64,000 bases of DNA. It comes from Desulfonatronovibrio magnus (GTDB lineage Bacteria; Desulfobacterota; Desulfovibrionia; Desulfovibrionales; Desulfonatronovibrionaceae). This document shows positions 32,979-41,257 of the stretch, one piece after another. The notes beneath the pieces were generated by a model. That model was not told the origin of the DNA. It was given only the letters and a program-made list of their open reading frames with translations, and did no database searches. The stretch spans positions 62,001 through 126,000 of the forward strand of contig NZ_JYNP01000005.1 of NCBI RefSeq assembly GCF_000934755.1, in the 5' to 3' direction. Each line of letters opens with the position of its first letter. Position 1 is the first letter of the stretch. The position numbers and the translations under genes were made by a program.

Positions 32979-34229
32979 ATGAGCACTGATATTCAAGAAA
33001 AAAATAATGATTCTCTTTTCAGCCGAGTCGTCACAATTCTCGAGAATGCCCGATCTAATGTTGTCCGTTCGGTTAATTCCAATATGGTTGCGGCTTACTG
33101 GCTGATCGGGCGGGAGATTGTGCAGGAATTGCAGAAAGGCGAAGAGCGGGCTGAGTATGGAAAGCAAGTTATAGAGGATTTGTCTGATGTCTCACAGCAC
33201 AATATGGAAAAGGCTTTTCGACAACCAATCTTTGGTATTTCAGGCAGTTTTATCAGAAATATCCTAACCGTCTTTCAATTCTCCACCCGCAGGGTGGAGA
33301 ATGTGTAAAATCCGGAAATCTCCACCCGGCAGGTGGAAAATTTCCGGAAGAACAAAAAAGTTACCCAACTGATTGCCAATCTGTTGCAAAATCAATTAAA
33401 TTCTCATCTGGTGGAGATTTGAGCCAGGCCTTCTCCCCACAACTTTCCTGGTCCCACTACCGTGCATTAATGCGGGTAAAAGACGAAAAAGCCCGCCTTT
33501 TTTATGAGCAGGAAGCCATTGACTGCGGCTGGAACAAAGCTCAGCTGGAACGACAGATCCACTCATCGTATTACGAGCGAATTATTTCAAATCGCGGTGA
33601 AGCCGGTCTGAGTGCTGCTGACAGAGAACGCCTTCCTGGAAAGCCCCTGCCGCCTGATGCAATTCTGAAAAATCCATATGTGCTGGAGTTTCTTGGATTG
33701 CCTGATTCCCCAAATCTCCATGAAACCACATTGGAGCAGGCCATTATTACCCATCTACAAAATTTCCTTCTGGAACTGGGGAAGGGCTTTGCTTTTGTGG
33801 CCAGACAGAGGCGGCTTAGATTTGATGACACAGATCTCTATGTGGACCTGGTCTTTTATAACTGCATTCTCAAATGCTACCTGCTGATTGATCTCAAGAT
33901 GGGTGAGCTGTCATACAAGGATGTGGGACAGATGGATGGATACGTGCGCATGTTTGATGATCTTTATACAGCAGAAGATGACAATCACCATGGGACTGGT
34001 TCTATGCACAAAGAAAAATGAAGCCGTTGCCAGATATTCTGTATTGAATGAGCGGAAACAGATTTTCGCGTCGAAATATATGCTCTACCTGCCAAGCGAA
34101 GAAGATTTGAGGCTGGAATTAGAAAGAGAGCGTAAGATAATCGAGGAGCAGTTGGAAGAGCTTAAGCGAACCTTAAGTTGGAGACGGATAGAATCGGTGA
34201 GGCTTCCCCCATTGGATGGACAAGTATAA
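32979..34229 (+). pseudogene. Broken DUF1016/YhcG-type PD-(D/E)XK nuclease gene
   Basis: Three open frames make up one ancestral gene. The first (32979-33308) is DUF1016_N, AAYWLIGREIVQELQKGEER and YGKQVIEDLS. The second (about 33419-34021) has LSWSHYRALMRVKDEKARLF, ERIISNRG and the nuclease core DDTDLYVDLVFYN ... LLIDLKMG (D and D-x-K). The third continues GLVLCTKKNEAVARYSVLNE and a charged coil to 34229. Frame changes near 33200-33420 and 34005 break it. Intact members have about 340-360 residues and are linked to recombination, restriction and anti-phage regions. Inactivation appears recent because the sequence is otherwise well preserved. Confidence 0.85.
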
Positions 34230-34308
34230 GGTGTAAGCCCTTTTGCAGGGAGATCATGGATGTTTGACATGGATTCTTGAAAACCTTGTGTGCGGATTTT
34301 CCTGGCTG

Positions 34309-34459
34309 TAACAGTTTAGGCCCTTTCTCAGGAAAGCAGGGGACAGGCACCCCGGCACCCACTTGGCCGATAAAAAAATCATTCAATCTCAAAATACAGC
34401 TCAAGAGGGTGCCGGGAGAGCCAGTCCCCGTGCTACATGCAAATGGCTAAACTGTTACC
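34309..34459. repeat. E5 element, copy 1
   Basis: TAACAGTTTAG and CTAAACTGTTA are perfect inverted ends. Inside are GGGGACAGGCACC, GGCACCC with GGGTGCC, and CCAGTCCCC. CCTGGCTG stands directly at the left (34301-34308) and again at the right (34460-34467), an 8-bp target duplication. Confidence 0.8.
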
Positions 34460-34469
34460 CCTGGCTGTT

Positions 34470-34839
34470 TTACCCCACGTCTTGAATCAGTTCGCTGGCA
34501 TATTTATGCAATACGCTGCCAATGAGAGTCAGGTATGGGATACCTTCACGGTCTGCTTTACGCTGCAGGGCAAGAAGGTCATTTTCTGAAATACGGATGA
34601 TTATCTTTCGGTTTTTTCATAGTGCTGCGGGCTGCAGCCTGAAAATCAATGCCAGATTCAGAAGGCTTTAACTCTCCTTTTTCTTAGGCATTGAGAATTT
34701 CTTTTTCCTCGAGGTCAAGTTTAATTTTATCCGGTTGATGGGCCATGTTTTCCCTCGTTTTCGAATACGATCCCTCTTTCACGGGTCAGGAGTTCTTTTT
34801 TTCAGCGTTGCATTTGAATGAGTCAATATCATATGGCAT
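34470..34839 (-). pseudogene. Decayed BrnT/antitoxin-type toxin-antitoxin pair
   Basis: From 34839 the minus strand starts MPYDIDSFKCNAEK and, after a frame change, KELLTRERGIVFENEG, like the beginning of a BrnT/DUF4258 toxin. About 60 codons are then missing. The antitoxin begins at 34746 (MAHQPDKIKLDLEEKEILNA), hits a stop, and continues SGIDFQAAARSTMKK and, after another frame change, ISENDLLALQRKADREGI to QDVG and a stop at 34470. This is the usual CopG-like antitoxin sequence. Both partners are broken, unlike brnT-brnA at 20.9 kb. Confidence 0.65.
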
Positions 34840-34944
34840 GGCAATGTGCGCACAATATCAACCATCATGTGAAAGTGGTCACTTTGGCGAAGCCATTTTT
34901 AGGTTGTCATGGGGTAGATTTGGGTAGTCTCTTTTTTTCATTGT

Positions 34945-34989
34945 GAATAAGTTTATTCATTCCTGATTGAATAAATTTATTCATTGACA
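34945..34989 (+). promoter_or_regulatory. Twin palindrome operator and -35 box before the ATPase gene
   Basis: GAATAAGTTTATTC (34945-34958) and GAATAAATTTATTC (34969-34982) are spaced 24 bases centre to centre, about two helix turns. TTGACA (34984-34989) follows at once. Expected transcription start is about at the ATG (35020), with no Shine-Dalgarno, which suggests a leaderless message under a dimeric repressor or activator. Confidence 0.65.
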
Positions 34990-35019
34990 TGTGATTAAAT
35001 TTGTCATTACCTATTGCTC

Positions 35020-36438
35020 ATGGATCTCAGGTTTCTGCCGCATAATACTCATCTGGATTCTCCAGAACAATTCAGCCAATTGGACCCCCATCTGCGCCAA
35101 CTTGGCAAACAGCACCTTATCCACAAATCCCCTCTTCTTGATATCCTGCCCCGCAACAAGCCGGGCATATTCACCTTAAGCGGAGGCCGGCAGATAGGCA
35201 AAACCACCTTGATGAAACAGTGGATGGCAGAGCAACTTTTGCAGGGTACGCCTCCAGAAAATATCCGTTTTGTTACAGGTGAGCTTATTGAAGACCATCA
35301 TGCCTTAGTCAGGCTTTTCAGTGATATGTTGTCCGCCATGCCTGAAGCCGAACACAAATATCTGATTCTGGATGAAGTGACTTATATCCGGGAGTGGGAC
35401 AAGGCAGTTAAATATCTGGCAGATGCAGGGTTATTGGAAAGGGTGGGGCTTTTTTTAACTGGCTCTGATATGACCCTCATCAAAGAGGCACGGATGCGTT
35501 TTCCTGGCAGGCGGGGAAAAGAGAGCAGGGTTGATTTTCATCTTTATCCCCTGAACTTTTTAGAGACTGTCCAGTTGAAAGAAAACTTCAGTTCGTCTGA
35601 TATTGACACCCTTGTCAATGAACAGGCTGAGCCTTCCCTGGATCTGATGGATAGGCTTTTCCGGGAGTTTGAATGTTATCTCATCCACGGAGGTTTTTTA
35701 ACAGCCATGAATGATCTGGAGGAGCATGGGGCTATTTTGCCGGCAACTTATTATACCTACACTGACTGGGTCAGAGGGGATTTTTTGAAGCGCGGTCGCC
35801 GGGAAAATTCATTGCAGGAAATTCTGAGAGCCATTATCAAATCTTATGGCAGTCAGGTAACCTGGAATTCTTTAACCCGGGAAATGAGCATTGAGCATCC
35901 CAAAACCGTGGCCGACCATGTGAGTCTTCTTGAATCTATGGATGTGGTCTTTGTGCTGCATGCTCTTATTGAAGACAAGCTTGCTGCAGCCCCAAAAAAA
36001 GCCCGCAAGGTGTTTTTTTGCGATCCGTTCATTTTCCACTGCGCCATGTCCTGGCTTTGGCCCTGTTCTAATCCTTATCAGGATCAAAGTTTGCCGTTAC
36101 TTGCTGATTCACGAAAAGCAGGCCTGCTGGTTGAGTCTTGCGCCGCATCTTTATATGGCCGAAACTATCCTGTTTACTATATAAAAGCCAAGGGTGAGGT
36201 AGATATAGCCTATGTTCATGACGGACGATTCTGGCCTGTGGAAGTTAAGTGGACTTCTCAGCTTCGCCCTGGAGAGCTCAAGCAGATTGTCAAGTATCCC
36301 AACGGGCTTATTCTCAACAAGTCCAGACAAAGGGGCTCGATACAAAACATCCCTACCAGTCCTCTGCCTCTGGAACTTTTACGACTTGGGACTCATAGTC
36401 AGAACGGGAGCATTACGCGTTTTTTGAAAACATATTGA
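35020..36438 (+). CDS. AAA_14/DUF4143 ATPase with C-terminal nuclease-like domain
   Basis: A protein of 472 residues. The P-loop GGRQIGKTTLMKQW lies at about 53-66 and Walker B HKYLILDEVTYIREWDKA at about 113-130. DFHLYPLNFLE and a winged-helix-like part (TWNSLTREMSIEHPKTVADH) follow, and near the end comes VYYIKAKGEVDIAYVHDG with WPVEVKW, the PD-(D/E)XK-like core. I take ATG 35020 over TTG 35014 because homologous DNA at 29.6 kb changes only this codon. The last residues (NGSITRFLKTY) and the stop are encoded by repeat E1 copy E, so the original end was a few codons different. A damaged duplicate lies 5.4 kb upstream. Function unknown; related proteins are common in mobile regions. Confidence 0.85.
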   Translation: MDLRFLPHNTHLDSPEQFSQLDPHLRQLGKQHLIHKSPLLDILPRNKPGIFTLSGGRQIGKTTLMKQWMAEQLLQGTPPENIRFVTGELIEDHHALVRLFSDMLSAMPEAEHKYLILDEVTYIREWDKAVKYLADAGLLERVGLFLTGSDMTLIKEARMRFPGRRGKESRVDFHLYPLNFLETVQLKENFSSSDIDTLVNEQAEPSLDLMDRLFREFECYLIHGGFLTAMNDLEEHGAILPATYYTYTDWVRGDFLKRGRRENSLQEILRAIIKSYGSQVTWNSLTREMSIEHPKTVADHVSLLESMDVVFVLHALIEDKLAAAPKKARKVFFCDPFIFHCAMSWLWPCSNPYQDQSLPLLADSRKAGLLVESCAASLYGRNYPVYYIKAKGEVDIAYVHDGRFWPVEVKWTSQLRPGELKQIVKYPNGLILNKSRQRGSIQNIPTSPLPLELLRLGTHSQNGSITRFLKTY

Positions 36439-36557
36439 ACATGGGTTTGTAACACCTATTGTCTGCGAAACAGGTAATAGTGAACAGCCTGGCAAGGGGA
36501 CTGTCCCTGGCTTCGGGACTGTCCCCAACTACTTTTCAAAAATCGCGTAATGCTCCC
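36406..36557. repeat. E1 element, copy E, with 8-bp target duplication
   Basis: GGGAGCATTACGCGTTTT and AATCGCGTAATGCTCCC are the inverted ends. GTCAGAAC occurs immediately before (36398-36405) and immediately after (36558-36565). The pseudogene copy at 30050 has only one GTCAGGAC at the same point and no element, so insertion is directly shown. It lacks the CTCCGGGCTGTAAGC segment of copies A-C. Confidence 0.92.
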
Positions 36558-36592
36558 GTCAGAACTGCCAACAAAACCACACGAGCAATAAT

Positions 36593-38521
36593 ATGCTGAA
36601 TCAAGCCCTTGAAAAGAATTTCGGATTTACCGGGTTCAAGCCGGGACAAAAACAGGTCATGGAAAAAATCATGCAGGGCAGGTCCTCACTGGCTGTGTTT
36701 CCAACCGGGGCCGGCAAGTCCCTGTGTTATCAGCTGCCTGCTGTTCTCCTGCCCCACATGACCCTGGTGGTATCGCCTCTGCTCAGTCTGATGAAGGATC
36801 AGGTTGATTTTCTGCAAAGCAAATCAATACCCGCTGCCAGGCTGGATTCCTCCCTTTCTTTTGATGATTACATGAACATACTTGGGCAGGCCAAAAGCGG
36901 CCAGCTCAAGATACTTATGATTGCTGTGGAAAGGTTTAAGAACGAGCGCTTCAGGCAGCATCTGAAACAGATGCGGGTATCGCTCATGGTGGTGGATGAG
37001 GCGCACTGCATATCAGAATGGGGTCATAATTTTCGCCCAGACTATCTTAAACTCCCTGTATACAGGCGGGAATTTAATATCCCCCAGGGGCTTCTTCTGA
37101 CAGCAACAGCCACACCAAGGGTCATGCTGGATATGTGCGCCAGGTTTGACGTGGATAAAAGTGATGTTGTGGTTACTGGGTTTCACCGTCCCAATCTAAT
37201 ACTGAAGGTAGCTCCCACCCCGGAGGCTGACAAAGCAGATGTTCTGGTTCGGAGACTCCTTGAGTCCCGGGAAGCGCCGACTATTGTATATGTTACTCTG
37301 CAGAAAACAGCGGAGCAAGCGGCTGAGATTCTTGCTGATGCCGGAATTGAGGCCAGGGCTTATCATGCGGGTATGACCAATGAGCACAGAGAAGCCATTC
37401 AGAATGACTTCATGTCCGGCAAAGTCCATTGCGTGGTGGCCACCATTGCCTTTGGCATGGGGATTGATAAAAAGGATATCCGCAGGGTGATTCATTATGA
37501 CCTGCCAAAGTCCATAGAAAATTACAGCCAGGAAATAGGGCGGGCCGGGCGCGATGGAAAAGAATCCCTGTGTCTGACACTGGCCAGTAAAGACAAAGTG
37601 AATGTTCTGGAAAATTTTGTGTACGGCGATATGCCGGAAAAGCAGGGCATTGCAAGGCTGCTGAGGATTATTGCTTCAAGTGAGGATGATGAGCTGCACT
37701 TAAGCCTTTATTCCCTGTCAGGTGAGTTGAATATCAGGCTTCTTCCGTTAAAAACTTTACTGGTATATCTGGAACTGGAAAAAATCCTTGAGTCCCGAGC
37801 ATCCTATTATTCCCAGTATTCATTCCAGCCTGTAAAAGACCTTGAGGATATTTGCCGCAGTTTTCAGGGAGAAAGGCAGGAATTTGTGCGGATCATTTTC
37901 AGAAACAGTCAGGCCAAACGAACCTGGACTCATGCAGATATTGACGGGGCTGCAGCTGAGTCAGGCTCTCCAAGATCAAGGGTGGTGACAGCCCTGGAGT
38001 ATTTTAATGAGCAGGGCTGGATAATGCTCAGGGCGTCAGGCACCATGGATGTTTTTCAGATCATAAACAGGAATTTTGATCAGCAGGAGCTGACTGAAAA
38101 GCTTTATGCCCTTTTCAAAAATAAGCAGGATCATGAAATCAACCGCATTCATCTTGTGTTGCGTTTTCTGCAAAGCTCTCCCTGTTTGAGCTTCAATCTG
38201 GCCAGATATTTTGGAGAGCAAATGCCTGAAGGGGCGTGTGGAAAGTGTTCAGCCTGCCGTGACGGAGGTCCTGCTGTACTTGAAGATACAAAGAAACTTG
38301 CTCCGCTGTCAGACCCAGAACATCAGGAACTGCTTGAAAGGTCTGTGAAATTTTTTGGCCGAAATGTTGAGCTTAGAAGTCTGACCAGGTTTTTGTGCGG
38401 GGTAAACTCGCCCTCACTGACAAAACTAAAGGCATCCAAGTCCGGGGATTTTGGACGGCTTCAGGATTATCCCTTTGCCTCTGTTCTGGAGTGGGTCAAG
38501 AAAGGTCTGGAAAGAAGGTAG
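36593..38521 (+). CDS. recQ: ATP-dependent DNA helicase, RecQ family
   Basis: A 642-residue superfamily 2 helicase. Motif I is VFPTGAGKSLCYQLPA (about 40-55) and motif II is VVDEAHCISEWGHNFRPDY (about 134-152). Motif III includes LLTATATPRV and motif VI QEIGRAGRDGKESL (about 311-324). The zinc-binding part near residue 545 (CGKCSAC) is present although one outer cysteine is less clear, and the C-terminus may be HRDC-like. RecQ unwinds 3'-to-5' at stalled forks and in recombination. No classical Shine-Dalgarno is evident. The gene is directly downstream of E1 copy E and the ATPase gene. Confidence 0.9.
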   Translation: MLNQALEKNFGFTGFKPGQKQVMEKIMQGRSSLAVFPTGAGKSLCYQLPAVLLPHMTLVVSPLLSLMKDQVDFLQSKSIPAARLDSSLSFDDYMNILGQAKSGQLKILMIAVERFKNERFRQHLKQMRVSLMVVDEAHCISEWGHNFRPDYLKLPVYRREFNIPQGLLLTATATPRVMLDMCARFDVDKSDVVVTGFHRPNLILKVAPTPEADKADVLVRRLLESREAPTIVYVTLQKTAEQAAEILADAGIEARAYHAGMTNEHREAIQNDFMSGKVHCVVATIAFGMGIDKKDIRRVIHYDLPKSIENYSQEIGRAGRDGKESLCLTLASKDKVNVLENFVYGDMPEKQGIARLLRIIASSEDDELHLSLYSLSGELNIRLLPLKTLLVYLELEKILESRASYYSQYSFQPVKDLEDICRSFQGERQEFVRIIFRNSQAKRTWTHADIDGAAAESGSPRSRVVTALEYFNEQGWIMLRASGTMDVFQIINRNFDQQELTEKLYALFKNKQDHEINRIHLVLRFLQSSPCLSFNLARYFGEQMPEGACGKCSACRDGGPAVLEDTKKLAPLSDPEHQELLERSVKFFGRNVELRSLTRFLCGVNSPSLTKLKASKSGDFGRLQDYPFASVLEWVKKGLERR

Positions 38522-38524
38522 CGC

Positions 38525-40957
38525 TTACGCACTCCTGGCGTACATTTCCCAGGTCTGGTCAAAAGCCTTTTCAAATGATCTTCCTTCCATATAAACTCTG
38601 GCCTGGTGGCCCATCTGTTTGAGTCTTGCAGGGTTATTAACCAGAGCATGAACCGCATCTTTCAGGGCCTGGCTGTCGTCAGCCTGGATGATGAGTCCTG
38701 TTTTGTTGTCCAGGATATTTTCCAGAGGTCCACCCTCATTGACCACAATGGCTGGAATACCAGAGGCCTGGGCTTCCAGAACTACATTGCCGAAAGTATC
38801 TGTGGTGCTGGGAAAGACAAACAGATCTGATGAAGCATAGGCCTGGGTCAGGTCTTCACCGCTTAAGTATCCAGTAAATGTGACTGGAAGATCTTTGAGT
38901 TTGTATTCCATCTCAAAACGATATGGTCCATCTCCGATAATGATGAGATGGATATCCCTTGATATTTTAGACAGTTCCACAAAGGCCTGTTCCAGTATGT
39001 GCAGGTTTTTCTCTTTTGATACCCGGCCTACATACAAAAGTTTTATCTTGTCTGTGATGCCAAAGTTTTTGTCAAAAAAACCATTGCGTTTTTTGGGGCT
39101 GAACCTGTTAATGTCAACACCCCTTGGATAGACCTTGAGTTTTTCCTGACGCACTCCTTTGGCCTGCAGTTCTCTAACAGTGCTTTTGGACGGAGCAAAA
39201 ACTGTATCCAGTTGATTATAATACCAGACCATATATTTCCACATTACTGCCTCTAAGGCATAGTCTCCGGTTAAGTATCCGGTGTATTGAGGCAGGGAAG
39301 TGTGATATGTTCCGAAAATAGGCAGGTGAAGCAGTTTAGAAACAGCCAGAGCAGCCATGCCAATGGGGCCTGGGGTGGCTGTATGGATATGAGTGATTTT
39401 CTGATCAAAGCAAAAGTCGAGCATTTCCAGAAAAGGAGGATAGAAAAGCCTGATTTCAGGGTATTCAGGCAGTTCAAAAACTCCGATGGGATCAAAGTTT
39501 TTCACGTTGGGACGTTCAGGCATATATCTATGTTCCGGCTTGCATGTGATAATGGTCAGCTCTTTATCGGATCTTGAAGCAAGATCAGCCTGCTGCTGCA
39601 GAGTCAGAGCTACACCATTGACTTCATAAAAAGTATCAGTGAAGTGAGCCACTTTTATGTCTTTTTGAAGAAAGGTTATGTTTTTATTGTGGTTGTACTG
39701 GGTTAAAAACTCAGAACTCAATTTACGGTCATGGTTGAACATGGAGTATGAGACAAAGTAAGGGGCAAGCATGGAGTACAGACTTCCTGCAGATCCAAGG
39801 GTTTGAAAAGCGCTCATGAATCCTGAAGACGAGGCCTGCCTGAGAAGTTGTTCAGCACTGTGGGAGAGGACCTTGTTGGAAGCCTTGGATGCAAATCTAA
39901 ACCATTTGGCCCCCATATGCTCATGAGGATTGACGCTGGAACGAACCATCTTTTTAATTTCCGGGTCAGTGCGTATCAGATGCTCAGTTTCGTGACTCAA
40001 AAGCTGATGCAGTTCTCTGTTGCCGTGACCCGGGCGAAATTTTCTTTTGGAATTGAGAAAAGTGATGAAAGAGTTGATCATACTCCTGGGACGAATCTGC
40101 CAGGGATGCAGGCTTTTATCCATGAATTGTAAAAAGCTGTCCCTTCCAATATATTTTTCCAGGTTAAATTTCTTTTTGCAGAATTGATATCCAATGGCGT
40201 ATAAATTATGGGCAAGGGTTTTGGGGGTTGAGGCAGTACCCATGGCCTTTGCATGGCCATTATTTATACCTTCAAGGAATGTATCTTTAATGTGCGCTCC
40301 AGGGACTTCAGTGAACATACGCCCAATATTCAGTGAGCTGTGGTCATCTGATCCGCCAATAAAGCCTTTTTCCCAGGGACGGACAGACTTGGCCTTAAAC
40401 CCGTGTTTGTTTTCAAGGTATTCAAAATCTTTGGGGCAGAGGTGGTTTAAAATGTACTCCAGGCCGGTATTCAGACTTGCATCTCTGGCTCCGTTGATCT
40501 CAAAGATCTTAAAAAGCAGTAAAAGCATTTCAAAGTTATCATAGTCAAGCTTGCCGTTTGTGGAAAACATGGGATGGGCAAGGCCGTGAACAATATTTTC
40601 CTGGAGCAGGTAGTTCACAAGTTCATGCACATTGGGCCGGACTTTCTGAATCTCCCTGTGCTGGGCCTCAGATATGTCATAGGCCAGGACATGGAGTTTG
40701 CACTTGTCTTCAGGAAGATAGGTTGTGATTTCTTCGCTGATAAAGGTGTCATCAAGGTTTGCGATTTCCAGGCAGGCATCTATGCAATTGTGATCTGTAA
40801 TGGTCACCAGGTCCATGCCCTTTTCCTTGAGCCTGCTGTAAATAAACTCAGGCTCAGTATAGCTTTCAGAACAACCAAGTTTTTTCAAAATCCACTGAGC
40901 CGGTTTTGTGGAATATTTAGAATGTACATGCATATCCATCCGGGTGCAATCTTTCAT
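38525..40957 (-). CDS. PHP-domain / GT4-type glycosyltransferase fusion
   Basis: An 810-residue protein. Residues 1-230 are a PHP-like phosphoesterase domain with metal-binding MDMHVHSKYS (8-17), ITDHNCIDA and GGSDDHSSLN. The middle (240-420) is helical and not assigned. From about 427 there is a GT-B fold GT4 transferase: DTFYEVNGVALTLQQQADLA, then TYHTSLPQYTGYL and the donor site LLYVGRVSKEKN and FVFPSTTDTFGNVVLEAQASG. It would add a sugar from an NDP donor to a lipid or glycan; the PHP part is fused in homologues too. The ATG is preceded by AAGGAGATAT. It faces recQ tail to tail with a gap of only three bases. Confidence 0.88.
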   Translation of the reverse strand: MKDCTRMDMHVHSKYSTKPAQWILKKLGCSESYTEPEFIYSRLKEKGMDLVTITDHNCIDACLEIANLDDTFISEEITTYLPEDKCKLHVLAYDISEAQHREIQKVRPNVHELVNYLLQENIVHGLAHPMFSTNGKLDYDNFEMLLLLFKIFEINGARDASLNTGLEYILNHLCPKDFEYLENKHGFKAKSVRPWEKGFIGGSDDHSSLNIGRMFTEVPGAHIKDTFLEGINNGHAKAMGTASTPKTLAHNLYAIGYQFCKKKFNLEKYIGRDSFLQFMDKSLHPWQIRPRSMINSFITFLNSKRKFRPGHGNRELHQLLSHETEHLIRTDPEIKKMVRSSVNPHEHMGAKWFRFASKASNKVLSHSAEQLLRQASSSGFMSAFQTLGSAGSLYSMLAPYFVSYSMFNHDRKLSSEFLTQYNHNKNITFLQKDIKVAHFTDTFYEVNGVALTLQQQADLASRSDKELTIITCKPEHRYMPERPNVKNFDPIGVFELPEYPEIRLFYPPFLEMLDFCFDQKITHIHTATPGPIGMAALAVSKLLHLPIFGTYHTSLPQYTGYLTGDYALEAVMWKYMVWYYNQLDTVFAPSKSTVRELQAKGVRQEKLKVYPRGVDINRFSPKKRNGFFDKNFGITDKIKLLYVGRVSKEKNLHILEQAFVELSKISRDIHLIIIGDGPYRFEMEYKLKDLPVTFTGYLSGEDLTQAYASSDLFVFPSTTDTFGNVVLEAQASGIPAIVVNEGGPLENILDNKTGLIIQADDSQALKDAVHALVNNPARLKQMGHQARVYMEGRSFEKAFDQTWEMYARSA

Positions 40958-41018
40958 GATATATCTCCTTACCTGGCAAGGTCCATTTCTTAAGTTAAAG
41001 CGTTAAGCTGCCCGTAAC

Positions 41019-41171
41019 GGGAGCATTAAGCTTTTCTGAAAAGTTAATTGGGGACAGTCCCGAAGCCAGGAACAGTCCCTGTGCCAGGCCGTCACAATCG
41101 GGTTTTAACCCCAAAAAAGCTATGGCATACAACTCAAACTTAGAGTTTTTTTTGAAACGCGTAATGCTCCT
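41019..41171. repeat. E1 element, copy F, inserted in an E5 end
   Basis: Ends GGGAGCATTAAGCTTTTCTG and TTTGAAACGCGTAATGCTCC. Flanks GCCCGTAAC (41010-41018) and GCTCGTAAC (41172-41180) differ at one base of nine. The right flank runs into CTGTTTAG, the start of an E5 element, so E1 landed at the edge of E5. Confidence 0.8.
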
Positions 41172-41177
41172 GCTCGT

Positions 41178-41257
41178 AACTGTTTAGTCATTTCCTTAAG
41201 GAAAGCAGGGAACGAGTCAAACCCCCGTGCCACATGCAAAGGTCTAAACTGCTATAG
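41178..41257. repeat. E5 element, copy 2 (short)
   Basis: AACTGTTTAG with TTCCTTAAGGAAAGCAGGG at the left and CCCCGTGCCACATGC then TCTAAACTG at the right. Its right end supplies the TAG stop codon of the EAL-GGDEF gene. Confidence 0.7.
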
